Positions 23,978 through 32,305 of a DNA stretch of 64,000 nucleotides are shown in pieces. A program made the translations under genes and the position numbers. The stretch comes from Chitinophaga sp. H8. GTDB taxonomy: Bacteria > Bacteroidota > Bacteroidia > Chitinophagales > Chitinophagaceae. The notes beneath the pieces were generated by a model that saw only the letters and a list, made by a program, of their open reading frames with translations, made no database searches and was not told the DNA's origin. Each line of letters begins with the position of its first letter. The stretch's first letter is position 1. Where the stretch lies: NCBI RefSeq assembly GCF_040567655.1, contig NZ_JBEXAC010000001.1, forward strand, positions 868,001 through 932,000. Reading direction: 5' to 3'.

Positions 23978-24781
23978 TTATAAAACTTTAAGAAAGTTTG
24001 ATGCTTTTGTGTATGCTGCATCATATCTTTCATGGGAATTTATCTTGATGCTTTCTAACGCTTTTTGATACTCCTCCCTACTTAGGCTATACCCTTCGAT
24101 GCCAAATCTCTCAAGGACGTTTTGGACCGGTTGTTTTCCCCAGGAATCTTCCATTTCACCATCAGGATGAACAATAACACAATGGCAAAAACCGGGTTTT
24201 GTATTCTGAAATTGTTCAGTATATCTTGACACTATAATGGCGGTTGCCTGATACCCTCTTACATCTTCTAATGCAGCTGCATAGACTGTACACCATCCAA
24301 ATGAAAATTGTGCAGCCCATTCAGCTGGAATATGAGGATTTAGTCGTACAATAATTTTATCTAAAAAACTCTTATTATTTTTAATTGCATCTTCGGCCTT
24401 AGTAATTTCAATTTCAGAGGCCTTAACCCTTAACGGTAGGCTCAAAAGCTTTTCTTCACTATAGAATCTTGTTATAACAGCGCCAATAGGAGGATGGGCC
24501 CTTTTTTTTGCAATCGGTAAAATCACGTACTGATTGAATGCTTCAATACGTCGCTTCCCTGTAAAGTCGTAAATAATGTCGCGATCTGTTCCAACATAAA
24601 CTCTTAAGGGAACCATATTATTTTCAGTTTGGGTATTATCAGTTCCCCACCAATCTACATGAAGAAGCCAACCTGTCATTCGTGCTAACGCTATAGCAAA
24701 ATTCACTCCGTCAGTATTCTCCCAACTTTTAACTAGATCGTCACGAAATTTGCTTTGGGCCTTAGTATTTTTGCTTGCCAT
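23978..24781 (-). CDS. Papain/transglutaminase-like protein with a duplicated fold
   Basis: The 267-residue protein holds two similar halves. The second (about 155-240) has GWCTVYAAALEDVRGY, then CHCVIVHPDGEMEDSWG, giving Cys-His-Asp in the order of papain/transglutaminase-like enzymes (the pattern GxCxxxAxAL...HxxVxxPDGxxxDxxG). The first (about 25-90) has NFAIALARMTGWLLHVDWWG and LRVYVGTDRDIIYDFTG, the same scaffold without the cysteine. I read this as a degenerate copy plus an active copy. The Abi-C gene follows. I recognise no name for the protein; the enzymatic call is from motif order only. Confidence 0.65.
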   Translation of the reverse strand: MASKNTKAQSKFRDDLVKSWENTDGVNFAIALARMTGWLLHVDWWGTDNTQTENNMVPLRVYVGTDRDIIYDFTGKRRIEAFNQYVILPIAKKRAHPPIGAVITRFYSEEKLLSLPLRVKASEIEITKAEDAIKNNKSFLDKIIVRLNPHIPAEWAAQFSFGWCTVYAAALEDVRGYQATAIIVSRYTEQFQNTKPGFCHCVIVHPDGEMEDSWGKQPVQNVLERFGIEGYSLSREEYQKALESIKINSHERYDAAYTKASNFLKVL

Positions 24782-24820
24782 ATAGACTAGTATAGTGGGT
24801 TTTAGTACAGAATAACGTGT

Positions 24821-24853
24821 TTTTCAATATAAATTTAAAATTTATATTGAAAA
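24821..24853. promoter_or_regulatory. 33-nt perfect palindrome upstream of the papain-like/Abi-C operon
   Basis: TTTTCAATATAAATTT (24821-24836) is the exact inverted complement of 24838-24853, around one base. It lies about 40 bases upstream of the start codon at 24781 (- strand). It could be an operator for control of this pair. The remaining space to 25054 is AT-rich with nothing else seen. Confidence 0.5.
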
Positions 24854-25054
24854 CTAAATAGAAAATGCAGTACGTATGTTAAACTAAACTAATAAATGCT
24901 GTCACATTAATAATGTTAGCTTTAGAAAAGATTGAATTACTAAGAAGGGTTTTTTATCTGCTCTGCTATGTTTTGTGATTATTTAGCAAGGCTTTTCGTA
25001 TCTTCGTACTGTTTACAAGTTCTTTCAAATCCCCACAAAGTAAGCTATTTCACG

Positions 25055-25078
25055 AGTCTACAAAATCGTCTACAGTAG
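25055..25078. repeat. 24-bp arm-site direct repeat (right copy)
   Basis: Identical to 3144-3167 over 24 bases in the same orientation, ending 43 bases before the attR core. It lacks the inverted partner seen at the left end. Confidence 0.75.
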
Positions 25079-25121
25079 CCAATAACTCCTCGGAAAGCAG
25101 CGGCAATTAAGCCTTTGATAT

Positions 25122-25138
25122 AGTCCCAGCGGGATCAC
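25122..25138 (+). other. attR: imperfect copy of the tRNA-Lys 3' end
   Basis: AGTCCCAGCGGGATCAC matches the tRNA tail (3027-3043) at 16 of 17 bases. The rest of the tRNA is missing, so this is not a tRNA gene. It marks the right junction of the element. Confidence 0.75.
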
Positions 25139-25143
25139 AAAAT

Positions 25144-25173
25144 AAAACAGGTTCGAATTCACGAACCTGTTTT
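25144..25173 (+). terminator. Terminator just outside attR, probably the original one of tRNA-Lys
   Basis: AAAACAGGTTCG (25144-25155) pairs perfectly with CGAACCTGTTTT (25162-25173). It would lie directly after the tRNA tail if the element were excised. Confidence 0.75.
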
Positions 25174-25204
25174 ACTTTTGTCATATCACAAATCGAACTG
25201 AAAT

Positions 25205-25717
25205 ATGAGAATAGCGATAGTAGGTGCTCACAAGGTTGGTAAAACGACATTGGCGGAAGAACTCCTGGAGCATCTTCCAGGCTATACACTCGAAATGGAA
25301 CCATATTATCAATTGGAAGCTTCAGGGTATGAATTTTCAGAAATTCCTACTGTAGAGGATTTTATAGAACAGTTTAATTGTTCGGTCAAATTGGTTTCCA
25401 AAAGCGAAGGCAATGTAATATTCGACAGATGTGTTATTGATATCCTGGCATATCTTCATGTTATTGATCCAGGCAGGAATATTCAATTACTATTTGAAAC
25501 AGCCCAAAAAATAATTGCTGAAATCGATCTGCTGGTGTTTGTTCCTATAGAAGAGCCAGACCTGATATCCGGTCATCAGACAGATCAGCCAAAGCTCAGA
25601 AGCCGGGTTAATGATTTGTTGTATGATTGGATTGGAGATTTAAGCATAGAGGCGATTGAAGTAAGTGGCACTTTGTCGAATCGCAGAGACCAGGTACTCG
25701 CTGAAATTTCACGATAG
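25205..25717 (+). CDS. P-loop ATPase/kinase-like protein
   Basis: The 170-residue protein starts MRIAIVGAHKVGKTTLAEEL, with a Walker A motif GAHKVGKT at residues 7-14. VIFDRCVIDILAYL (about 75-88) is the Asp/Arg segment of small-molecule kinases of the AAA_28/NadR-like kind. A later part, LLVFVPIEEPD, is the strand before the LID-like region. It is the first chromosomal gene after the element, about 30 bases past the terminator. Substrate unknown; nucleoside or nucleotide kinase activity is possible. Confidence 0.75.
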   Translation: MRIAIVGAHKVGKTTLAEELLEHLPGYTLEMEPYYQLEASGYEFSEIPTVEDFIEQFNCSVKLVSKSEGNVIFDRCVIDILAYLHVIDPGRNIQLLFETAQKIIAEIDLLVFVPIEEPDLISGHQTDQPKLRSRVNDLLYDWIGDLSIEAIEVSGTLSNRRDQVLAEISR

Positions 25718-25897
25718 TATCAAGGCTGTTGCTTGTTATCATTGCCAATTTTTGCCAATCTATTGGTGATGATAATTTATTATCGCCTAGTAGTAGTGTA
25801 TTGGGATTTTTTCCTTAATCCTGCTGGAACCTTCCAGGTAGAAATTCAACCCCGTTTTTTGTTCAATATAAATAATTCAAGGAGTTTGAAGAAGATA

Positions 25898-27043
25898 CTA
25901 CAATTGCAACAGATTGGAAATAAGTTCATGCTTTAAATCAGCCACCCTTTCCTGGCCACTGCTGTCATTTACCAATATAATAATGGCGGCTTCATTATCA
26001 GGATAAAGGTAGCACAGGGAAATAAAGCCACATCCATCCCTGCCTGTATGCATAATAAAAGGTAAACCATTGTCTTCCTTATCCAACATCCAGCTTAGCC
26101 CCATACTCATGCCATCAGGTTTTGTAAAGGTAATTTTATGACTTAGGTTAATAGCAGGATTTTTCTTGTTTAGGTTAGCCGTAGCATAGGTAAGCATATC
26201 TGCTGGTGTCGAATACATGGAAGGCGCTGCTCTGAAACCATTATCAGGAATAAAAGTTAATACTTTGCCATTTTCATCGTGGCCGGCAATAAGTTGTTTT
26301 TCTTCTCTTGCAGTCAACTGAGGAGTGGTGTTTACTATTCCGATCTGCTTTTTCAGAAATGAAGTAACAAGCTGATGGTAAGGCATATGGTAGACACGTT
26401 GTAATATAGCGATAAGTACCATCATCGCATTTCCATTATAACGGTATTTAGTTCCTGGAATAGTGTCAAGTGTAAACTGGTGCATATCCCTGAACAAGCT
26501 ATCAACCGTATAAACGCGATAAAAATCCCGGAACGCTTCGGGTTTCAATTTGGTAATGCTGTCAAGATATTTATCATCGTAGTCCCTTGACATGGCGGGT
26601 AAAGCTGAGGTATGATTTGCCAGATCTACCAAGCGAACGGGATGCCCCTGATATTGTAAATTAGGGTAGTCACTAGGTAAATACTTACGGATGTCATCGG
26701 TTAGTTGTACTTTCTTTTCAATGACTGCCTGGGCAAGCATTATCCCAACAAAAGTTTTTGCGATGGAACCTAGACCAAAAAAGGTAGTATTTTGGCTTAA
26801 AGCACCCGTTCCACGATGGAAGGTATACTGATGGGGTATCCCGTTTTTAATTACACCGATAGACAAATCAAAGGTTGCCGGAGATTGCATGTAATGCTCA
26901 GCTGCCCGCTGTACCAGGCTGTCAAGCGGCGTTTTTAAGGGGTTGTTGCTCTTGATTACTGCTTCCGTATTAGTCTGTTGCCCATTGCAGTACTGTGATA
27001 AAATTATAAGTGCTGTAAGGGTTTTTAAATAAATAGGTTTCAT
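25898..27043 (-). CDS. Serine hydrolase of the class C beta-lactamase/DD-peptidase fold
   Basis: This 381-residue protein has an N-terminal signal-type segment (IYLKTLTALIILSQYC, possibly with a lipobox LSQYC). The family motifs are SIAK (SxxK nucleophile motif in GLGSIAKTFVGIML), the YNGN region replacing YxN, and HTG in IMHTGRDGCGF, replacing KTG. It is thus an exported beta-lactamase-related (PF00144) hydrolase, which may be an esterase, peptidase or beta-lactamase. The changed second motif makes true beta-lactamase activity uncertain. It stands alone on the - strand. Confidence 0.85.
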   Translation of the reverse strand: MKPIYLKTLTALIILSQYCNGQQTNTEAVIKSNNPLKTPLDSLVQRAAEHYMQSPATFDLSIGVIKNGIPHQYTFHRGTGALSQNTTFFGLGSIAKTFVGIMLAQAVIEKKVQLTDDIRKYLPSDYPNLQYQGHPVRLVDLANHTSALPAMSRDYDDKYLDSITKLKPEAFRDFYRVYTVDSLFRDMHQFTLDTIPGTKYRYNGNAMMVLIAILQRVYHMPYHQLVTSFLKKQIGIVNTTPQLTAREEKQLIAGHDENGKVLTFIPDNGFRAAPSMYSTPADMLTYATANLNKKNPAINLSHKITFTKPDGMSMGLSWMLDKEDNGLPFIMHTGRDGCGFISLCYLYPDNEAAIIILVNDSSGQERVADLKHELISNLLQL

Positions 27044-27160
27044 ATGGGTATAACAATGTAAAGCTCAAGATAATATTACATAAAATCCTTCTTTTTTCAA
27101 AAGTAAATTTATCTTTTCAAACTTATACTGGTATCCCTAAAACGAATGTGGTAAATGTTA

Positions 27161-28219
27161 TCATACAGGCAGATCATAACAGCGTAACTGGCCATCACCG
27201 GTTGTCAGCAACAGCTTGTCATGTACCATTATTACGTTGATAATATTACTGCTGTAATCATAGGTATAATCCGGGTTGGTAGTAGGATTGCCATCCAGGT
27301 CATATGCGGTAAATGCGATACCCTCTGGCATTACTTCTGCCTTACAATGTAAATCTTTGCTGTCCAGCAATAACAACCTCCCGAACTGGGAAACTATCAG
27401 GAGGTTATTATCATCTACAAAAAATACACTGTAGTTGATATTATCCGGTTCAGTAGCAGGAAAATCTTTACTACCATCGAAAATAGCTACCTGATCCTGC
27501 TCCGCTATCCTGGCAATTTCAGGGAAGGAGTAGATCGCTAATGGTTCATCATAATGAGGAGCCATAGTAAACTCTTTTCCGGATGGTGCAAAATTGCCCA
27601 TGATCATATTATCACATTGGGTAAGTTTAGTAAGGGAAACAATACCATCAGTCAGCTGTAACTGCATCAACCTGGATTCCTCCTGGCCCGCCGAGGCTTC
27701 CAGCAGGATAATGTGATTGCAGGGGGTAGCATGAAATGCATAGGTGTACTGATGGCTTTCCAGCAGCGGGTAAGAGGCAATTACTTCAAAAGTAGTGACA
27801 TCCATTACCTGTAGTTCATCCATTTCATTTTCATCACCTGGTAATACATACCAGATCGTTTTATTATCCCTGCTGAAATAACAGGCTGCACCCAGAAACC
27901 AGCCCCAGGAGCGATGAGCTACGGAATGTAATACTTCAGTGCCTTCTGCATCGAGAATACGAATATCGGTCATACCTGCAATAGCAATCAGGCGGCCATC
28001 AGAAGAGGCTGCGAGTTTACTGCTTACATAGTTCGTATGCTCCCCCTGGATGATTTTTTCCCAAACAATTTCAAGATTTGCATTGAGCTTGGTAATCAGC
28101 GGCTGACTTGCAAAGTTCATCAGAATCTCTCCATCGGGTAATGATACTACATTTACCGGATTGGCAGTGAATGTCAGTTTATCTTTTAATGGCAGGTTTA
28201 TATGCGGAAATTGACTCAT
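27161..28219 (-). CDS. Beta-propeller protein (WD40/PQQ-like), unknown role
   Basis: The 352-residue protein has no signal peptide and is built of repeating beta-sheet blades with turns such as AASSDGRLIAIAGM, SRDNKTIWYVLPGD, LLIVSQFGRLLLLDS and KLLLTTGDGQLRCYDL. Blades of 40-50 residues suggest a six- to seven-bladed propeller. It lies between a serine hydrolase and a metallo-beta-lactamase remnant with no operon partner. Function cannot be told; propellers of this kind usually serve as scaffolds. Confidence 0.7.
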   Translation of the reverse strand: MSQFPHINLPLKDKLTFTANPVNVVSLPDGEILMNFASQPLITKLNANLEIVWEKIIQGEHTNYVSSKLAASSDGRLIAIAGMTDIRILDAEGTEVLHSVAHRSWGWFLGAACYFSRDNKTIWYVLPGDENEMDELQVMDVTTFEVIASYPLLESHQYTYAFHATPCNHIILLEASAGQEESRLMQLQLTDGIVSLTKLTQCDNMIMGNFAPSGKEFTMAPHYDEPLAIYSFPEIARIAEQDQVAIFDGSKDFPATEPDNINYSVFFVDDNNLLIVSQFGRLLLLDSKDLHCKAEVMPEGIAFTAYDLDGNPTTNPDYTYDYSSNIINVIMVHDKLLLTTGDGQLRCYDLPV

Positions 28220-28336
28220 GTTTCTTATTTATGTCGTCGCAAAGGTAATATACAAACCACTTTTATGGCAACACCAATCTTTTCCAGTAAATGAATGCTA
28301 GGATGGGGTAGATATACTCCCGCAGCAGCTGGTCGA

Positions 28337-28500
28337 TTATTTAGTTTTAAATAAATGAATCGTATAATCCAGCAATTTTTTGTTGCCGTATTCTCCGTGG
28401 CCCGGAACAATAATTTTTACGTTTGGATATTCCCGTTTAACTTTTTCAACAGTTTTCTTTGGGCATCGGGGTTAGTACGGTTACGGATATTTGTATGCTA
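28337..28500 (-). pseudogene. 3' remnant of a subclass B1 metallo-beta-lactamase gene, frameshifted
   Basis: Read on the - strand, the last 34 codons give VKREYPNVKIIVPGHGEYGN, then KKLLDYTIHLFKTK and the stop at 28337. VPGHG with the zinc-binding histidine and the LLxxT helix are the C-terminal motif of B1 metallo-beta-lactamases. Just upstream, RNRTNPDAQRK continues the homology in a different frame; one missing A near the K-T junction explains the shift. Farther upstream a TAG stops the frame, and no 5' part with the HxHxD zinc motif is found before 28589. The gene is dead. Confidence 0.75.
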
Positions 28501-28630
28501 CTATTTAACCGTCTTTCCGGTTTTTTTTGTAAATTAGGATGGGCTAAAAAATACGCGATACCAATTCTTTGGTAATACGTTAAAAGTAATGCAGAGCTTA
28601 TTAAATACTAATCAATTAAATAAGCTGCTG

Positions 28631-30370
28631 ATGAAACAAAACTATCTGACATTTATCTCAATTTTATTACTCCTTGCATGCAATAACAGCTCTAAAACAA
28701 GGGGGACAAAGGAAACCACTAAAAAATCACAGGATATGCGCTGTTATTCCGGAAGAATAACAGACAAGGACTGGTATGCCTCAGGTAAAAAGGCGCCTAA
28801 GTTTGAAGGCCTGCAAGGTATAAACTTCAGGATTTCAACGAGTAATAAGGAAGTGCAGGAATATTTTAACCAGGGAATGATGTTGCTTTATGGATTTAAT
28901 CATGCAGAAGCAGCACGGTCTTTTTACGAGGCAGCCCGGTTGGATACTACCTGTGCGATGGCGTATTGGGGTTTTGCTTATGTACTGGGGCCTAATTATA
29001 ATGCAGGCATGGAAGAAGACAATTTTCAGCGGGCTTATGAGGCAACTGCAAAGGCAAAGTCATTGCGGGCAAAGTGTACGCAAAAGGAAAAAGCATTGAT
29101 TGATGCATTGACTTACCGTTATGAAATGCCTGCGCCGTCGGACCGTAGCGCCCTGGATAGTGCCTATGCAGCAGCTATGAAGAAAGTATATGCCCAATAT
29201 CCGACAGACCCTGATATTGGGGCCTTGTATGCAGAGGCATTGATGGATGTCCATCCATGGGACTTGTATGAGAAGAAGACAAAAAAGCCCAGGGCCTGGA
29301 CGCCGGAATTACTGGCGGTGTTGGAGCACCTGATCAAAATTAATCCGGTACATCCTGGAGCACATCATTTCTATATTCATGCAGTAGAGGCATCCGCTAC
29401 ACCTGAAAAAGCCCTGGCAAGTGCGCGCTCACTGGATACATTGGTGCCCGGAGCCGGGCATTTGGTACATATGCCTTCCCATATTTATATCAATACAGGT
29501 GATTATCATCTTGGTGTACTTGGCAATATCCGTGCAGTGCAGGTAGACAGCAGTTACGTAACTGCCTGTCATGCCCAAGGGGCATACCCACTTGCCTATT
29601 ACCCGCATAATTACCATTTCCTGGCAGCAATGGCAACACTGGAGGGGAATTCTGCATTGGCATGGAATTCTGCAAAAAAACTTCAGGATGATACCGCAGA
29701 GGATATTATGCGTTTGCCTGGATGGGGTACTTTGCAACATTATTATACGATACCTTATTATATTGCTGTAAAATTTGGTATGTGGGATACTATTCTTTCT
29801 ATTCCTCAACCAGCAGAAGATCTGGTGTATTTGCAGGCAATGTGGCGTTATGCGAGGGGGATGGCTTTGGGAGGTAAAAACAAGATCTCCGATGCACAAA
29901 AAGAACTGGACAGTCTGAAAATATTGGCGGCCGACTCTTCACTTCAACAGCTTACTGTCTGGAACATAAATACCACAGCCGATCTTGCACTAATAGCCTT
30001 AAAGGTATTGTCTGCCGAAGTAGCTGCAAAACAAAATCATTTAGATGTCTCCATTCCCTTGCTCCGGGAAGCTGTCGCTTTAGAAGACAAACTGAATTAT
30101 AATGAACCACCCGACTGGTTTTTTTCTGTAAGGCATTATCTGGGAGCAGCATTGCTGGATGCCGGAAAACACAGTGAAGCGGAAAGTATTTATCGGGAGG
30201 ATTTACAAACATGGAGAAATAACGGCTGGGCATTGATAGGATTATATAATTCGTTAATGCCTCAAAACAAACATAGTGAAGCGCAAAAAGTTAAGTCAGC
30301 ATTCGACAAAGCATGGCAATTTGCTGATGTGGATATTGCATCATCCTCACTGATGCGCGCCAGGAACTGA
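28631..30370 (+). CDS. TPR-repeat lipoprotein
   Basis: From ATG 28631 (MKQNYLTFISILLLLACNNS) the protein has 579 residues with a lipoprotein signal ending at lipobox LLAC; the start at 28589 is less likely. Blocks such as GFNHAEAARSFYEAARLDTT, GALYAEALMDVHPW, and VPGAGHLVHMPSHIYINTGD match a Bacteroidota TPR family of about 550-600 residues. The TPR solenoid covers most of the chain. It is probably a cell-surface or periplasmic scaffold; no enzymatic motif is seen. It does not overlap its neighbours. Confidence 0.8.
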   Translation: MKQNYLTFISILLLLACNNSSKTRGTKETTKKSQDMRCYSGRITDKDWYASGKKAPKFEGLQGINFRISTSNKEVQEYFNQGMMLLYGFNHAEAARSFYEAARLDTTCAMAYWGFAYVLGPNYNAGMEEDNFQRAYEATAKAKSLRAKCTQKEKALIDALTYRYEMPAPSDRSALDSAYAAAMKKVYAQYPTDPDIGALYAEALMDVHPWDLYEKKTKKPRAWTPELLAVLEHLIKINPVHPGAHHFYIHAVEASATPEKALASARSLDTLVPGAGHLVHMPSHIYINTGDYHLGVLGNIRAVQVDSSYVTACHAQGAYPLAYYPHNYHFLAAMATLEGNSALAWNSAKKLQDDTAEDIMRLPGWGTLQHYYTIPYYIAVKFGMWDTILSIPQPAEDLVYLQAMWRYARGMALGGKNKISDAQKELDSLKILAADSSLQQLTVWNINTTADLALIALKVLSAEVAAKQNHLDVSIPLLREAVALEDKLNYNEPPDWFFSVRHYLGAALLDAGKHSEAESIYREDLQTWRNNGWALIGLYNSLMPQNKHSEAQKVKSAFDKAWQFADVDIASSSLMRARN

Positions 30371-30466
30371 AAGTCTAGCAGATTGTCCGGATCGCCTCTG
30401 AAATTGTCCATTCTGCACACTATGAAAGTTTGCGTAAGCCGGTACCTTTGAAAAAAATAATCAATT

Positions 30467-30913
30467 ATGGCAAACATCTTACATCGGGTAGGAATCAAAA
30501 CTTCGTCTATTGATGAAGTATACCGTGCCTTGACTACCCAAGACGGTCTAGCTGACTGGTGGACTACCGATACTAAAGGAGAAGGTACCCAGGTGGGGAA
30601 TATCATAGCGTTCCGGTTTGGTGCTGGAGGGTTCGATATGAAAGTCCGGAAACTCAATGCGCCTGATCTGGTAGAATGGGAAGTAGCAGATGGTCCGGAG
30701 GAATGGATAGGCACCATCATAAATTTTGAACTTAAGCAGGATGGCGATTATGTTATCGTACTATTCAGGCATCTGAACTGGAAGGAACCTATAGAGTTCA
30801 TGCACCATTGCAGTACCAAGTGGGCTATATTTCTAATGAGCCTCAAGTCGCTGATAGAAACGGGAAAAGGCAAACCTAATCCTATTGATATCAAAATTGA
30901 TAACTGGAACTAA
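30467..30913 (+). CDS. AHSA1/SRPBCC-domain protein
   Basis: This 148-residue protein has the START-like fold of the AHSA1 family: HRVGIKTSSIDEVYRALTT, GLADWWTTDTKGEG, and CSTKWAIFLMSLKSLIETGK near the C-terminus, the last being the typical terminal helix. Such proteins bind small hydrophobic ligands; no partner is visible. A TACCTTTG (-7-like) lies 12 bases before the start, with no good -33 element. Confidence 0.85.
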   Translation: MANILHRVGIKTSSIDEVYRALTTQDGLADWWTTDTKGEGTQVGNIIAFRFGAGGFDMKVRKLNAPDLVEWEVADGPEEWIGTIINFELKQDGDYVIVLFRHLNWKEPIEFMHHCSTKWAIFLMSLKSLIETGKGKPNPIDIKIDNWN

Positions 30914-30946
30914 AGAGCAGCTTATTAGGTGTTCACCTTCTTTAAA

Positions 30947-30988
30947 AAGAAAACATTCCGTAAATAATATTTTACGGAATGTTTTCTT
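30947..30988. terminator. Strong bidirectional terminator
   Basis: AAGAAAACATTCCGTAAA (30947-30964) pairs perfectly with 30971-30988 around a TAATAT loop. It separates the convergent AHSA1 and GH43 genes. Confidence 0.85.
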
Positions 30989-31048
30989 AAATGGGGCAGC
31001 ACTTTTATGCCAGCTTACCGGGTAAGCTTTATATCAACCCACCTAATA

Positions 31049-32209
31049 TCATTTGCTTGTTGGTACGCTTTGTGGTGTGGTCGTAGGGCCCTCTACAACA
31101 AGCCTGTGGTCTTTTAATATTTTCATCCTGTCAATAAAAACAACGCGTTTTTCACCCGTCAAAGAAGTCCGGGCATGATATACACAAAACATTTCTTTTC
31201 CGTCAGGGGAGTAGGTAATACTATTATGCCCTGTTCCGGTCACTACACCACCTGTTTCAATATTTTTTTGCAATACAGGATTATTCGCTGCTTTGATAAA
31301 CGGCCCTAACGGGCTTTTGGAGGTGGCATAGCCTACTGCATAATTCTTGCCACCGAAGTAATTGGCAGAGTACATCATATAGTAAGTGTTCCCCTTTTTA
31401 AAAGCAACAGACCCTTCTGTCCACCTGCGGTTAACTTCCTTGGACGTAACTGAGCGACTTTCCCATTCAGCCTGTTGATCATTCATTTTTACAGGGGGAC
31501 GTAACAATAGTACCGGTTCTCCTATTACCCCACTGAAATCGGGTTTCAACTCAACCCCATATACCCAGCTTTCTTCGATAGTGTCAAACCATCCTTTTTG
31601 TTTTGCCCAGGTAGCTACTTCACTTTCTACCGGGTGCTTGTAGCAGCAACGGGAGTAATAAAGATAGCATTTGCCATTTTTTTCGAACAGCACATTGGCA
31701 TCGATGATAGGGTAGCCGGGATCAAAAACAGGCCCGTTATTAATGTCAATAAATGGCCCGGTAGGGCGGTCTGCTACAGCTACCCCGATACGGAAATTTT
31801 CAAGTTCATTATTGGGGTTCTCTTTCCATTGGGCGCTGTAGAACATATAAAACCGGCCTTTGTATTCATACACTTCCGGTGCCCAGTAGGCGCCATTCCA
31901 TGCAGCGGTGGAATCACTCCAGCCACCGCTGTTACTGGCATAATATACTTGTCCCTCATCTTTCCAGTTTACCAGATCGGTAGAGGAATAAGCTGCAAAA
32001 CCATTTTTTGCAATGCCTCCGGTTCCATACATGTAATATTTATCTCCTTTTACATGCATAACATATGGGTCCCCAAACTCTACCGGCAACGGATTTTGAT
32101 AGGTAGGTTCCTTTACCGACTGGCTGGACTGTGCCTGTATGCCCGTAGTGTGCAGGGCAAACGTTACCAGAAAGCATACAATTGAAATCTTTACAGTTTG
32201 TTTCATCAT
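31049..32209 (-). CDS. Glycoside hydrolase family 43 protein
   Basis: The 386-residue protein has a Sec signal peptide (about residues 1-27, cut near IQAQS). Its five-bladed propeller shows FGDPYVMHVKGDKYYMYGTG with the general-base Asp, PIIDANVLFEKNGKCYLYYS with the pKa-modulating Asp, and RWTEGSVAFKKGNTYYMMYS with the catalytic Glu. GH43 enzymes cut arabinan, xylan or galactan side chains and are often periplasmic. It is not in an operon with a SusCD pair. Substrate not determined. Confidence 0.9.
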   Translation of the reverse strand: MMKQTVKISIVCFLVTFALHTTGIQAQSSQSVKEPTYQNPLPVEFGDPYVMHVKGDKYYMYGTGGIAKNGFAAYSSTDLVNWKDEGQVYYASNSGGWSDSTAAWNGAYWAPEVYEYKGRFYMFYSAQWKENPNNELENFRIGVAVADRPTGPFIDINNGPVFDPGYPIIDANVLFEKNGKCYLYYSRCCYKHPVESEVATWAKQKGWFDTIEESWVYGVELKPDFSGVIGEPVLLLRPPVKMNDQQAEWESRSVTSKEVNRRWTEGSVAFKKGNTYYMMYSANYFGGKNYAVGYATSKSPLGPFIKAANNPVLQKNIETGGVVTGTGHNSITYSPDGKEMFCVYHARTSLTGEKRVVFIDRMKILKDHRLVVEGPTTTPQSVPTSK

Positions 32210-32305
32210 TGCATATTATATCATAAGAGCAGTGTTATGGCAGCTGTCACGTCCTATAAATATAACGGTAAGAACTTGCATATTATAATCTATCCCGGAT
32301 AAGAC

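Larger units (their letters stand above)
3027..25138 (+). mobile_element. 22-kb integrative element (genomic island) in tRNA-Lys, rich in defence genes
   Basis: The element is bounded by the tRNA-Lys 3' end and an imperfect copy of it at 25122-25138. It begins with a tyrosine recombinase 250 bases after the tRNA, followed by HTH, replication-initiator-like and DnaC-like genes, and ends with defence genes. No relaxase, type IV coupling protein, conjugation gene, terminase or capsid gene was recognised, so it is not self-evidently conjugative. It could be a mobilisable element using another element's machinery, or a phage-satellite-like island. Several cargo genes are visibly more AT-rich than the flanking chromosome. 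Confidence 0.85.

Noticed and set aside
3046..25054. Relaxase, mobilisation, terminase or capsid genes in the element
   Set aside because: All long frames were read; none shows the HUH or MOB histidine motifs, a TraG/VirD4 ATPase, a large terminase or a recognisable capsid protein.
25122..25138. Second tRNA-Lys gene
   Set aside because: Only the last 17 bases resemble the tRNA; D arm, anticodon arm and acceptor 5' strand are absent. It is an attachment-site remnant.
25733..25936. 67-residue + strand frame after the P-loop gene
   Set aside because: It overlaps the 3' end of the convergent hydrolase gene, is AT-rich and lacks a protein-like pattern.
28355..28537. 60-residue + strand frame before the TPR lipoprotein
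   Set aside because: It is the opposite strand of the metallo-beta-lactamase remnant, which explains the region better.
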